Shown piece after piece: positions 47,415 through 55,992 of a stretch of 64,000 bases of DNA; position 1 is the stretch's first letter; every line of letters starts with the position of its first letter. Position numbers and translations under genes: made by a program. The notes below the pieces were generated by a model. That model saw only the letters and a program-made list of their open reading frames with translations. It ran no database searches and was not told the origin of the DNA. This DNA is from JBGSMF01 sp964651475. Its GTDB lineage: Bacteria; Chloroflexota; Anaerolineae; Fen-1058. The DNA is taken from NCBI GenBank assembly GCA_964651475.1, contig CAZYXV010000001.1:238827-302826 (forward strand), in the 5' to 3' direction.

Positions 47415-48674
47415 ATGGATCACGTTTTTGGTTTCAAATGTTCTTTGTGCGATGTAGAATACGCGCTGGACGAGGTCACGTATGTCTGCCCGCATCACGG
47501 CGACATGGGCAATCTGGACGTGGTGTACGATTACGCCCGCATCGGCAAGGCGTTTTCACGCCGGGTGCTGGCCGAAAACCGCGACGCTTCGATCTGGCGT
47601 TATTTGCCGCTGCTGCCGGTTCAGCCAGAGACGGTGAGGCGGCTGACGGGCGATTCTACGCACCCGCTGGCGCGCGTGGGCGGCACGCCGCTGTATGCGC
47701 CGGCGCGCCTGCGTGAAGCGATGGGCCTCCCGCGCCTGTACGTCAAAGACGACGGGCGTAACGCTTCGGCTTCGTTCAAGGATCGCGCCAGCGCCGTGGC
47801 GATTGCCAAGGCGGTGGAGCTTGGAAGCGAAACCGTGTGCGCCGCTTCCACCGGCAACGCCGCTTCGTCGTTGGCGTGCCTGTCGGCGGGCATCGGGCTG
47901 AGCAACATTATCTTTGTGCCCGAAACCGCGCCCGAAGCCAAGATCGCCCAACTATTGATTTTTGGCGCGACCGTGTTGGCCGTGAAGGGCAACTATGACG
48001 CCGCGTTCGATCTGAGCATCGCCGCCAGCAAAGAGTTTGGGTGGTATTGCCGCAACACCGGCTACAATCCTTACACGGTGGAGGGCAAAAAGACAGTGTC
48101 GTTCGAGATATGCGAGCAGTTGGGATGGAGCGCGCCCGATCGCGTCTTTGTATCGGTGGGCGACGGCAACATCATCACCGGCGTGTACAAGGGCTTGCAG
48201 AACCTGGCTGCGCTTGGCTGGATTGACAAGATGCCCAAGATTATGGGCGTGCAATCCGAGCTTTCGGCGGCGTGCGCCAATGCCTGGCAAGCCGGCGTGG
48301 AAACTATCACGCCGGTCAGCGCCACAACAGTCGCCGATAGCATCAGCGTGGATTTGCCGCGCGATGGCGTGCGCGCCGTGCGCGCCGTGCGCGAAAGCGA
48401 CGGGGCTTTTATCACTGTGAGCGACGAGGAAATCTTGCAGGCCATCCCAACGTTGGGGCGGCTGGCGGGCGTGTTCGCCGAGCCGGCCGGCTCGGCGGCC
48501 CTGGCGGGACTGGCTAAAGCCGTAAAGCAGGGGATGGCGTCGCCTGACGAGACCATCGTCGTCATCGTCACCGGCAACGGGTTAAAAGACGTGCGCAGCG
48601 CGATCAAGGTGGCGGGCAAGCCGCTCAGCATTGCGCCAACTCTGGATGAGGTCAAGCGAGCCATCAAGAAGTAA
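47415..48674 (+). CDS. threonine synthase-like PLP enzyme
   Basis: 419 residues from the ATG at 47415 (GAGGAGG site). A short N-terminal zinc ribbon (FKCSLCDVEYALDEVTYVCPHH) precedes a fold-type II PLP domain: TPLYAPARLREAMGLPRLYVKDDGRNASASFKDRA with the Schiff-base Lys in SFKDRA, CAASTGNAASSLACLSA for phosphate binding, and VSVGDGNIITGVYKGL. It converts O-phosphohomoserine to threonine, or belongs to the cysteate/threonine synthase paralogue group. The next hairpin terminates it. Gene order gives no further clue. Confidence 0.87.
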   Translation: MDHVFGFKCSLCDVEYALDEVTYVCPHHGDMGNLDVVYDYARIGKAFSRRVLAENRDASIWRYLPLLPVQPETVRRLTGDSTHPLARVGGTPLYAPARLREAMGLPRLYVKDDGRNASASFKDRASAVAIAKAVELGSETVCAASTGNAASSLACLSAGIGLSNIIFVPETAPEAKIAQLLIFGATVLAVKGNYDAAFDLSIAASKEFGWYCRNTGYNPYTVEGKKTVSFEICEQLGWSAPDRVFVSVGDGNIITGVYKGLQNLAALGWIDKMPKIMGVQSELSAACANAWQAGVETITPVSATTVADSISVDLPRDGVRAVRAVRESDGAFITVSDEEILQAIPTLGRLAGVFAEPAGSAALAGLAKAVKQGMASPDETIVVIVTGNGLKDVRSAIKVAGKPLSIAPTLDEVKRAIKK

Positions 48675-48675
48675 A

Positions 48676-48706
48676 TTTTGAGCGCCGGCACAACCGGCGC
48701 TCAAAA
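48676..48706 (+). terminator. intrinsic terminator after the threonine synthase-like gene
   Basis: Perfect 13-bp stem TTTTGAGCGCCGG / CCGGCGCTCAAAA with a five-base loop, two bases past the stop. The A/T flanks make it bidirectional in form. Confidence 0.8.
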
Positions 48707-48737
48707 TATTCTAACCCAGGCAAGGTGTTTCTTGCCG

Positions 48738-48894
48738 GTTCGCCCGCAGTTGAACTGCGGGCGGTAACTGCTCAGCCCGCCGTCCGTTCGGCTCGCGTAG
48801 CGTCACGACGAAGCCTCGGCAGGCGTTACTGGTCGCGCATAGGCCGCGCCGGGGACGGCGCGGCGAGCGAGGCTGGTAGTTACTGCGGGCGAAC
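48738..48894. repeat. 157-bp GC-rich repeat with 13-bp inverted ends
   Basis: GTTCGCCCGCAGT (48738-48750) and ACTGCGGGCGAAC (48882-48894) are perfect inverted repeats. The left end itself continues as a 23-bp palindrome, CGCCCGCAGTT-G-AACTGCGGGCG. The interior has further GC-rich hairpins. No target duplication visible. Related palindrome at 4565-4587. It fills the gap 48707-48923. Confidence 0.6.
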
Positions 48895-48923
48895 AAATTT
48901 ACACACAACTCGACATACTGCTC

Positions 48924-51900
48924 CTATTCGCGCGCGCAACCCCAGTCCATCTCGAATACATCCGGCCAGCCTGGCTTGTCCCGCGTCAGCCGAGCGTAGA
49001 GTTGTTGAATCCAATCCGTGACCTGGGCAAACTCGGCCTCGCTCATAGGCTGGGCGTTCTGATTGTTCAGCCCGCCGTCAAAGTAGGCGCCGGCATCGCC
49101 GCTGCATCGGAATGTGTTATGCGCGTACAGCCAGGCGTCAAACTGTTCCATCTCATCGGTCGTGAGCCAATCGTTTATTGGCGCAATCTCGGATACAGAA
49201 ATAACGTCGCTAACGGGGCGTGCTGGGGTAATGGACACATCGCCATATTCCGTCACGAGCAGAACAGCCCGAGGTTGAGGCTCTTGTAGTGCTTTCAAAT
49301 ACCAAAACAATCGGGTTGGGCAAGACGCACACACGTTGCCTGTGTAAAGCGATCCATAGGCTGCGCGCGCCCAGGCGGCAATAGCACGCTGCCACGCCGG
49401 CGTGGCTTTTTCAGTACCTGCCCCTTTGAAAACGAGTTTTTCTTCTGGCGTTTCATACTGAAAAGACGCAAAGCGCGCCTGAAAGATGGGCCACTTGGCC
49501 GTAATGCTGCGTTGGCCGAGCGGCATGAAAAGCCCGCCGCAGCACTCAATCCCCACGTTTCCATCCGTTGCGATCAGCAATTGTTGCGCCTCACGCAATT
49601 GTTGCGCCTCACGCAATTGTTGCGCCTCACCCTGTTCGCGCCCTTCCCAGGCCAGCGCAGGCTCTTCCGCAGTCCACCACTGCCGAGAGAGCTTTTCGAT
49701 GCACTGAACAGCCTGGTCAAGGGCGGGGCCTTTTTTCTCCCACAGCGCCATGGGTGGAGTGTTCGTGATGCACTGCGTATTGGTATACAAAGACGGAGGA
49801 GCGCCATTTTCATAGTTCACACGGTAAATTGGCATAGAGTTGATATCGTCGGATGGCCCACTACCATCCCAATTGCGAAATTGGATCCAGGTAGTACCTT
49901 GATCATACTGCCACTCAAGATCATGAACCCAACATATATTCAATTCTGACGGATCTGACAGCGCGACCGGCGCGGCATCGAGCGCCATTTTGTAGAGCCG
50001 ACTGCCGCAATTGGCCGTCACTTGATCTCTAGCAGCAGCAAACACCAACTCTTGTCCATCCGCAGAAACAAGGACTTGTCCTACAAGATTCTGCGCAAGC
50101 ACTGCTTGACGGTTTCCATCAGATGTGGTGCCGCAGATACGGAGCTGCGTGTTGCTGGCGATTTTACCGCTGTATTCGACATCACACTCAAAAACATGCC
50201 AATCGCCGCTTGGGTCATTAGCAAGTCGGGACTGAGGTGGAATGTCATCAGCTCTTCTGACAATCTGAGGGTGGTCGCATAGTCGTTCGTATTGGTTTAC
50301 TTCAGAGGCAAGGATTACGCCACACCAAGACGGTGGAAAGGAAGATGGCGGCAAAGTCGCAGCGGCGTCAACCAGGTACTGCGCCGGGTCAACTGGGCCT
50401 GATTCATTTCTCACCTCAAAATGCAGATGGACGCCGGTGGCATTGCCGGTGCTCCCCATCGTGCCCACCTGATCGCCGGGATAGAGCGTTTGGTCAGGCT
50501 CGACCACAATCTCTTGCAAGTGAGCGTACCAGCTTTGCACGCCGTCCGCGTGCTCAAGAATGACCAGATTGCCGTACCCCTCCTCATTCCAACCGGCAAA
50601 CTGGACAGTGCCCGTTGCAACGGCCCTGATTACTTCGCCCACCTGTCCATCCCAATCCCAAGCACGATGCCCAAGATCAAATCCATAGGGTTTTTCGCCA
50701 TTGTTAACCGGCCAGATCCAGTTCGCGCGGCGAATTGTTTCAGGCGCAGCATCGCCCACGCTGCGCATCAAGTGGCTCAGCAGCACGCTCCCCACTCCCT
50801 GACCGGTCAAGGATTGGTTCTCGGGGAATAATTCCGGCGCAATCACCCGCTCGCCCGTGCTGGCGTCATACAAGCCAATCTCAAGATCATACCCGCTTTC
50901 CAGCGGCGCCCCCGAGATGTCCGCGGGCAGCGCCAGCGTATGGGAATCGGCAATTTGTTCGCCAGGCTTCCAATAACTTGTTGGGCGAGCGCCATTGGCC
51001 GGGACGCCGTCGTGTTGAGCCAGCACGCGCATAGAGTCATCTACCAGGTGAACAAAGCTCTGGTAATTCCGCGTGATCTCGTGCGGCGCTTGCCAATACA
51101 AGGTAACAGCCAGAGAGTTATCGCGTCCGGCGCTTTGTTGCCAGGCCAGGCCCGCCAGAGCCGCCTGCCCGCCAAAAACCACCTGGTCGCCGCTCGGGAT
51201 CCACAAGATATCCCCCGCCTGCAAGGTTGCACCAGAAGACAATGCGTTGGCCTGGAGCAGCTTTCTGAGCGATACGCCATATTGAGCCCCAATACTCGCA
51301 AGAGTGTCGCCCTGAGCGATGGTGTGAAACACCGTCTCGGTCACGGATGGCAGCGTCACAATCGTCATACGGAGCGAGGTTTCGCCAAGTTGTTGACCGC
51401 TGGCGGCAGCATACATTCCCACCTGGAAATGGTAACTCTGAGGGGGCAGCTCGGCTGGGAGTTGCAGCACGTGTGCGTCAACCACTTGTTCGCCGATTTC
51501 CCAGGCGCTGGTTGGGCGAGCGCCGCCAACTGGTGCGGCGTCGTGTTGGGCCGCCAGGCGGCCGGAAGCATCCAGCAAATGAACGTACACGAAATTGTCG
51601 TCCAGTTTGCGCAGGGGCTTCCAGTAGAGCGTAACCGTAAACGGCGCGCCGGGCGCAAGGCGCGGCAGGCTCAAATCACAAGCTTCTAATTGCACCTGCC
51701 CCCCAATGGCGCCTTCCGCCAAATCAATGGATGCTGGCGGCGCGGTCGCTGTCAAAGCGGCTGGAAAGATGGTGTCGTTCGATGGGCCGCTGACACTTGC
51801 AAAGAGCATCCAAATCACGACTGCAAAAATAGCAAATGCTGCTATAGCCGTGGCATTGAAAACAAGCTGGCGGGATTGGTCTAGCCACATGGTCCATCTC

Positions 51901-52142
51901 GGCAGGTGTTTCAAGCGCGGCTTGATCGCCGCAAAGGTCATGTTAGATGAAGGATGACTGGCCCTCAGGTTGGTATGCAAATCGCGTTGGATGCGTTGTT
52001 GCAGCGCTGTCTGATTTGCCAGGTGAGCACGGCAGTCTGGACACGTTGCCAGGTGGCGATCCATTGCCTCACGTTGACCGTCGTCAAGTGTGTAGTGAAT
52101 ATAACTAACCACTTGCTTGTCACTCAAATGCTCGATCATCAA
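48924..52142 (-). CDS. membrane anti-sigma-like protein fused to LysM and M23 peptidase domains
   Basis: 1,072 residues. Residues 1-45: zf-HC2 anti-sigma domain with H30-LAT-C34-PD-C37. About 93-116: transmembrane helix. Outside: a beta-sandwich module; LysM near 270-315 (TIAQGDTLASIGAQYGVSLRKLL); a second beta-sandwich; an M23 metallopeptidase near 490-580 with GHRAWD, YAHLQ and GVHLHFEVR, all metal and catalytic residues present. The last ~450 residues are beta-rich and unrecognised, with an REAQQL triple repeat near 840. It overlaps the ECF sigma gene by four bases (ATGA), the classical sigma/anti-sigma arrangement. An anti-sigma factor that can itself bind and cleave peptidoglycan would couple wall state to transcription. 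Confidence 0.85.
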   Translation of the reverse strand: MMIEHLSDKQVVSYIHYTLDDGQREAMDRHLATCPDCRAHLANQTALQQRIQRDLHTNLRASHPSSNMTFAAIKPRLKHLPRWTMWLDQSRQLVFNATAIAAFAIFAVVIWMLFASVSGPSNDTIFPAALTATAPPASIDLAEGAIGGQVQLEACDLSLPRLAPGAPFTVTLYWKPLRKLDDNFVYVHLLDASGRLAAQHDAAPVGGARPTSAWEIGEQVVDAHVLQLPAELPPQSYHFQVGMYAAASGQQLGETSLRMTIVTLPSVTETVFHTIAQGDTLASIGAQYGVSLRKLLQANALSSGATLQAGDILWIPSGDQVVFGGQAALAGLAWQQSAGRDNSLAVTLYWQAPHEITRNYQSFVHLVDDSMRVLAQHDGVPANGARPTSYWKPGEQIADSHTLALPADISGAPLESGYDLEIGLYDASTGERVIAPELFPENQSLTGQGVGSVLLSHLMRSVGDAAPETIRRANWIWPVNNGEKPYGFDLGHRAWDWDGQVGEVIRAVATGTVQFAGWNEEGYGNLVILEHADGVQSWYAHLQEIVVEPDQTLYPGDQVGTMGSTGNATGVHLHFEVRNESGPVDPAQYLVDAAATLPPSSFPPSWCGVILASEVNQYERLCDHPQIVRRADDIPPQSRLANDPSGDWHVFECDVEYSGKIASNTQLRICGTTSDGNRQAVLAQNLVGQVLVSADGQELVFAAARDQVTANCGSRLYKMALDAAPVALSDPSELNICWVHDLEWQYDQGTTWIQFRNWDGSGPSDDINSMPIYRVNYENGAPPSLYTNTQCITNTPPMALWEKKGPALDQAVQCIEKLSRQWWTAEEPALAWEGREQGEAQQLREAQQLREAQQLLIATDGNVGIECCGGLFMPLGQRSITAKWPIFQARFASFQYETPEEKLVFKGAGTEKATPAWQRAIAAWARAAYGSLYTGNVCASCPTRLFWYLKALQEPQPRAVLLVTEYGDVSITPARPVSDVISVSEIAPINDWLTTDEMEQFDAWLYAHNTFRCSGDAGAYFDGGLNNQNAQPMSEAEFAQVTDWIQQLYARLTRDKPGWPDVFEMDWGCARE
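49578..49631 (-). repeat. three tandem 18-bp units in the anti-sigma/M23 gene
   Basis: CAATTGTTGCGCCTCACG three times (last unit ends CC), encoding REAQQL three times. Identical units indicate a recent, probably variable-number expansion. Confidence 0.9.
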
Positions 52143-52717
52143 ACTGCCTCCTGTTCCAAATCGGCCAAGTTAGCCGGCGCCAGGCTTGTCCGCAACTGTT
52201 GGTAAGCCAGCCTTACCCGCGATTGAGCCGTGGGTACCGGGCAATCCAAGATTTGGGATATTTCTTGAAAGGTATAGCCGGCCCAGTAGCGGAGCACAAT
52301 GGCTTCTCGCAGTAGGGGGCTTAACGCCTGGACGGCTATCCACACCTGGCTGCGCGTTTCCGATTGAATGGTGCCTTTCTCTGGGGTTGGCGATGGATCG
52401 GGCGGGTCATTGCCCTGACGTAGCCAGGCGGCCAGGGAGAGGCTGGGCAGGCGCCGGCGGCGCTGCCTGTCACGGCATCGGCTGACCGTGATCGTGTGCA
52501 GCCAGGTAGTAAAACGGCTTTGTTTGGGATCATACTGCTCAATGTGATTCAGTACATAAGCCAGCGCGTCTTGCGCGGCCTCTTCGGCGTCGGCCGGGTT
52601 GCCTAGCAGGCCATACGCCAGACGGAAAACCGAATTGCGATGAGAGTTGTATAGTGCCTCGCCAGCGCTTTCGTCGCCGGCTTGCCACTGCTGAATCAGA
52701 ATGTTGACGTCAGACAT
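52139..52717 (-). CDS. ECF-type sigma factor, coupled to the anti-sigma/M23 protein
   Basis: 192 residues from the ATG at 52717 (MSDVNILIQQW; an upstream frame start at 52735 is less likely). Region 2: AGEALYNSHRNSVFRLAYGLLGNPADAEEAAQDALAYVL and SRFTTWLHTITVSRCRDRQRRRR. Region 4: LSPLLREAIVLRYWAGYTFQEISQILDCPVPTAQSRVRLAYQQLR. The stop overlaps the start of the anti-sigma gene by four bases, so the two are co-translated at fixed ratio. It probably controls envelope or cell-wall genes. Confidence 0.9.
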   Translation of the reverse strand: MSDVNILIQQWQAGDESAGEALYNSHRNSVFRLAYGLLGNPADAEEAAQDALAYVLNHIEQYDPKQSRFTTWLHTITVSRCRDRQRRRRLPSLSLAAWLRQGNDPPDPSPTPEKGTIQSETRSQVWIAVQALSPLLREAIVLRYWAGYTFQEISQILDCPVPTAQSRVRLAYQQLRTSLAPANLADLEQEAV

Positions 52718-52818
52718 TTTGAGGCGCTCCAGCACAGTGTTCTATCATATTATACGTATGCAGAGGCAAGTTTAATCACTAAAATGGCGCGAGGCAAGCG
52801 ACCGGGTCGGGCAGAGAA

Positions 52819-52845
52819 AGCCCCTGGCGTCTTACGCCAGGGGCT
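52819..52845 (-). terminator. intrinsic terminator after the serine protease gene
   Basis: 12-bp perfect stem AGCCCCTGGCGT / ACGCCAGGGGCT with a three-base loop, then TTTCT on the minus strand; 34 bases past the protease stop. Confidence 0.75.
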
Positions 52846-52878
52846 ATAACGGTCGCAAATGATGCAGAGGCTCAAATG

Positions 52879-54099
52879 TCAGCGTTGTTTTTGCAGCTTG
52901 ATGGTGAGTTCGATGACAGGGTCGGCGTCCTCATTCACCAAGACGTTATCTTCGTACACGGGAACATAGCCTTTTAGTCCGCCCACCAGGGTGTACGTTT
53001 CGCCGCGCTCTAACAAGTCTGGCAAGTTGAACTCACCCTGCTTATCGGCCTTGGCGCTCGTATAGACCTGGTCGTCGGTTTCCCACTCGTCATAAGTGAT
53101 GCCTGGCTTGAGCACGACGAATAACGCGCCGGGAATTGGCTTCTTGGTATCGGCGTCCAGGATCGTGCCGATGATTTGCACGCCTTCCGTCTTGGTCTTG
53201 CCCGGTGAGGTAGGGATGGGAGTGGACGACTTGCCCTTGAGGGCCTGCGCGATGAGCGGCTCGGCCAGGGCGATGGGGCGCAGCGCGTTGATGAACCCGC
53301 CCACCGGCACACAGGCATCCCCCTCGTCTAGCTCGCCATTGCCGTTGGTATCGGCCAGGGGACGGCAGTCTACGTATTCCGCTTGCCCGCCTACGCCGCC
53401 GCGTCCTACCTGCGTTGGCACGCCAATCAGCAAGCCCTCGTCATCCACGCCGGTGCCGCCGCTATTGCCGCCGGAAATGGCCGCGTCGGTTTTGATCCAC
53501 GCCCGGCTGCCCACACCCTCTTGCGACGTAAACCCGCTGACCACGCCCGACGTGAAGGTGACCGTTTCGCCGCCAATGCCGGGGTAACCAAAGACGTAAA
53601 TGCTGTCGCCGGCTTCCAGTTTGCTTGAATCCCCCAACTCGACATAAGGCAATTTGAGCTTTTTCGAGTTAATAGTTTCCCCGCTAATGTTGTGTGTGAT
53701 GCGCACCACCGCCAAATCTAGCTCGGGCGAGGATGCCACGACTGTGGCAATGTACGAGAGAGTGGGGGGGCGATCTGACTTGGTCGTAATAAAGACGGCG
53801 ACCTGGTCTTCCAACAGGCGAGCGTTCTCAGGCACCTTGAGATCGCTCGTATCTACCACGTGATAGTTGGTCAAGATCAAGCCATCGGGTGAGATAATCG
53901 TGCCAGACCCCCAGCCCATGGCGCGCAGTTCGGTTTTGCCTTTGGTCTCAAATTCGGCGATAGGCCCCAATTGCACGACGGCCTTGAGGACCTGCAAACG
54001 CACGTCACGGTCCAGGGCGGCGCTTGGCTCAATTCTCACCATGCCCAACACCAGCGTTGCCGCCAGCGCTGCTAAAAGAATGCGCCGTATGTACTTCAT
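52879..54099 (-). CDS. secreted trypsin-like serine protease with carboxypeptidase-regulatory-like domain
   Basis: 406 residues. Signal peptide at 1-27, then an S1C/DegP-like protease with H80 (NYHVV), D128 (LDLAVVR) and S213 (ISGGNSGG). No PDZ domain follows. Instead there is a calcium-loop-like DTNGNGELDEGDAC near 255 and a C-terminal carboxypeptidase-regulatory-like beta-sandwich (IIGTILDADTKKPIPGALFVVLKPG, GEFNLPDLLERGETYTLVGG). Members degrade misfolded or signalling proteins outside the membrane. Following the ECF/M23 pair in position, it may be one of its targets, but there is a terminator between and no shared promoter was seen. Confidence 0.87.
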   Translation of the reverse strand: MKYIRRILLAALAATLVLGMVRIEPSAALDRDVRLQVLKAVVQLGPIAEFETKGKTELRAMGWGSGTIISPDGLILTNYHVVDTSDLKVPENARLLEDQVAVFITTKSDRPPTLSYIATVVASSPELDLAVVRITHNISGETINSKKLKLPYVELGDSSKLEAGDSIYVFGYPGIGGETVTFTSGVVSGFTSQEGVGSRAWIKTDAAISGGNSGGTGVDDEGLLIGVPTQVGRGGVGGQAEYVDCRPLADTNGNGELDEGDACVPVGGFINALRPIALAEPLIAQALKGKSSTPIPTSPGKTKTEGVQIIGTILDADTKKPIPGALFVVLKPGITYDEWETDDQVYTSAKADKQGEFNLPDLLERGETYTLVGGLKGYVPVYEDNVLVNEDADPVIELTIKLQKQR

Positions 54100-54143
54100 G
54101 CCATCATCTCCTCACTGAATCGTTACATCACTTTCCGGTTGTT

Positions 54144-54253
54144 GTTATAAACGTATCTTCTCAATAATCCGGGGTAGTGGCAGGGCTTGCCCCTGCCCTC
54201 ATATGGGCGACCGCAAGAGTCGCCCCTACATTTTGAGATGATACTTATAAACA
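54144..54253. repeat. 110-bp repeat with imperfect inverted ends and two REP hairpins
   Basis: Left end TTATAAACGTATCTTCTCAA and right end (reverse complement) TTTATAAGTATCATCTCAAA pair with few mismatches. Inside are GGCAGGGCTTGCCCCTGCC and GGGCGACCGCAAGAGTCGCCC hairpins. It runs right up to the TAA stop of the 54254-54853 gene and fills the gap to the protease start region. Confidence 0.6.
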
Positions 54254-54853
54254 TTATTTGAATTGGGCGGATTCGAGCAGAGCGCGGAAGCGAGAGCGCG
54301 CCTGGTCAAATTCGTCTTGCGCCGCTTGCATTGAGAACACGACGACGTTTTCTTGCTGATACGTCAGCAAATCCTCGCCCAACATGACCGTCGGCAGGTG
54401 TTGTTGAAAGGCGTCAGGCTCGTCTAGCACATAGACGTACGATACGCGCAGCGCTGGCTGTCCCCGAAACGTGGCCGCGTCGTCTGTTTCCAAAATACGA
54501 TAGGCCGTCATGTCTTGGGCGCGGCTGAGCGCCAGCGCGTCGGCTTCTAATGCCAGCGTTTGGGTGACGGATGACGCGCCGGCCATGCGGACGGATTGCA
54601 CCTGGAACACGGGCGGCGCGGCGCCGGCGCGCATGTCGCGAAAGCGCATGGCGCCGTCGGCGGTGGTAGAAGCCGACCATCCCACAGGATACGATACGCT
54701 CAATCCGCCTGCGGTGTAGCGCGCCGTCTGGTTTTCGGCGTACGACTTGATGCCCCATCCGGCGACCAACGCCACAACGACGGCCAGGATGACGAGCCAT
54801 TCCGCATACGTCGCGCTCCATTCGGCGCGGAGCTTGTTGGTCGTGGCGCTCAT
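54254..54853 (-). CDS. membrane-anchored protein downstream of the PrsW-like protease
   Basis: 199 residues from the ATG at 54853, sharing an ATGA overlap with the PrsW-like gene (the longer frame is antisense noise). One transmembrane helix (WLVILAVVVALVAGWGIKSY) near the N-terminus, then an extracytoplasmic alpha/beta domain: GGLSVSYPVGWSAS, MRFRDMRAGAAPPVFQVQSV, FRGQPALRVSYVYV, FDQARSRFRALLESAQ. The pattern resembles PsbP/LpqN-type lipoproteins, which are short alpha-beta folds of unknown use. A likely substrate or partner of the intramembrane protease next to it. Confidence 0.75.
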   Translation of the reverse strand: MSATTNKLRAEWSATYAEWLVILAVVVALVAGWGIKSYAENQTARYTAGGLSVSYPVGWSASTTADGAMRFRDMRAGAAPPVFQVQSVRMAGASSVTQTLALEADALALSRAQDMTAYRILETDDAATFRGQPALRVSYVYVLDEPDAFQQHLPTVMLGEDLLTYQQENVVVFSMQAAQDEFDQARSRFRALLESAQFK

Positions 54854-55809
54854 TGTGCACCTCCTGTAGACTGCGTGAGCATGGCCTTGTTGGCGCGACG
54901 AATCAGCCAGTTGAGCGCCGCAAATACGACAATGGCCACGCCAGTCGCCAGTGCCAACCCCGGCCACGGATTGAACCCGCCTCCACCGGCCAGGCTGATG
55001 CCGGTGCGCGTCACCTCGCCGCGCAGGTACGTGAACAGGCCATTGAACACAGCGGCCAACGACAGGCCGGCCGGCATCCACCAGGCTGGCTCGCGCTCGA
55101 ACTTGGCTCGCCCCAAAAAATAACCCGTGATGCCGGCGAATGACGCCTGCGCCAATGCCGTCACCACCACGCGAATGACGCCGACCTGCAAATCAACGCC
55201 GCCGCTTTCCAGTACGTAATGAATGTTCAACACGGTTGCGAATCCCAATCCGGCGGCGGTGCCATAGATGATGCCGTCTACCCGCTCGTCAAACTCGGGC
55301 AAGGGATAGATGCTGTAGCGGACGGCGGCATATTTGAGGAACTCGAAAGTAAAGCCGACCACCAGAATCGAGCCGAGCAGATTGACTGCCGGGCTGTGTC
55401 CTAGCCAGTCTGACGTGCGAAAGACGTCGCGCGTGAGGGGAAGGCCCACTGCCGCCGCCAGCAGCGCTCCGAGCGCGAACACGCTCAACACGTATCCTTT
55501 TGGCTCTGGTTCTAACCGGTCTTGCTGGTAAAAGAAAGCCAGCCACACGAGCGCCGGCACCACGGCCAGCGCCACGCTGGTCACCAGCAACGCCGCGCCT
55601 TCTAGCTGTAGTTGAGTCGCCCCGATGACGACTTCTACCAGCGCTACAAAAAGCAACAGGCCGGCAATCTGCACGATGCCAGCCTGCCATAACCCGCGCC
55701 GGTCTCGAGTGACTCGCTCGTAATGAAGGGCGCAATACCATCGCCCTCCTAATGCTTTTGCCGCCGGCCCCGCCGGCTGGTGGCACACACAACAAAGTGG
55801 ATCACTCAT
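54850..55809 (-). CDS. PrsW-like glutamic intramembrane protease with N-terminal zinc ribbon
   Basis: 319 residues from the ATG at 55809 (AGGAGGG site seven bases upstream). An N-terminal ribbon, CCVCHQPAGPAAKALGGRWYCALHYERV, precedes about eight transmembrane helices. PrsW hallmarks: FFYQQDRLEPEPKG, VGFTFEFLKYAAVRYSIYPLPEFDERVDGIIYGTAAGLGFATVLNI, and LAQASFAGITGYFLG. The family motif EExxK appears as EFLKY with one Glu replaced by Phe, so the catalytic residues are partly altered. PrsW proteases cleave anti-sigma factors in Bacillus; here it sits near, but not beside, an ECF/anti-sigma pair. Confidence 0.8.
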   Translation of the reverse strand: MSDPLCCVCHQPAGPAAKALGGRWYCALHYERVTRDRRGLWQAGIVQIAGLLLFVALVEVVIGATQLQLEGAALLVTSVALAVVPALVWLAFFYQQDRLEPEPKGYVLSVFALGALLAAAVGLPLTRDVFRTSDWLGHSPAVNLLGSILVVGFTFEFLKYAAVRYSIYPLPEFDERVDGIIYGTAAGLGFATVLNIHYVLESGGVDLQVGVIRVVVTALAQASFAGITGYFLGRAKFEREPAWWMPAGLSLAAVFNGLFTYLRGEVTRTGISLAGGGGFNPWPGLALATGVAIVVFAALNWLIRRANKAMLTQSTGGAQ

Positions 55810-55897
55810 GCAACCCTCCTTTACAGTCTGAACACGTGAATTAAAATCTTGCATTGTGGGGGATAGGATGATTCAAGTATATCATACAACGTTTGAA

Positions 55898-55938
55898 AAG
55901 CGCAAGACCTTCGAGCAAATCTCGAAGGTCTTGCGCTT
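55898..55938 (-). terminator. stem-loop terminator after the PA14 gene
   Basis: 18-bp perfect stem AAGCGCAAGACCTTCGAG / CTCGAAGGTCTTGCGCTT with a five-base loop, TTTT on the minus strand, 55 bases past the PA14 gene stop. Confidence 0.8.
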
Positions 55939-55992
55939 CTTTGGCAGCGATGTGCGATACGCGGGCGGGACGGCGTATCGAGTAGATTGGTC

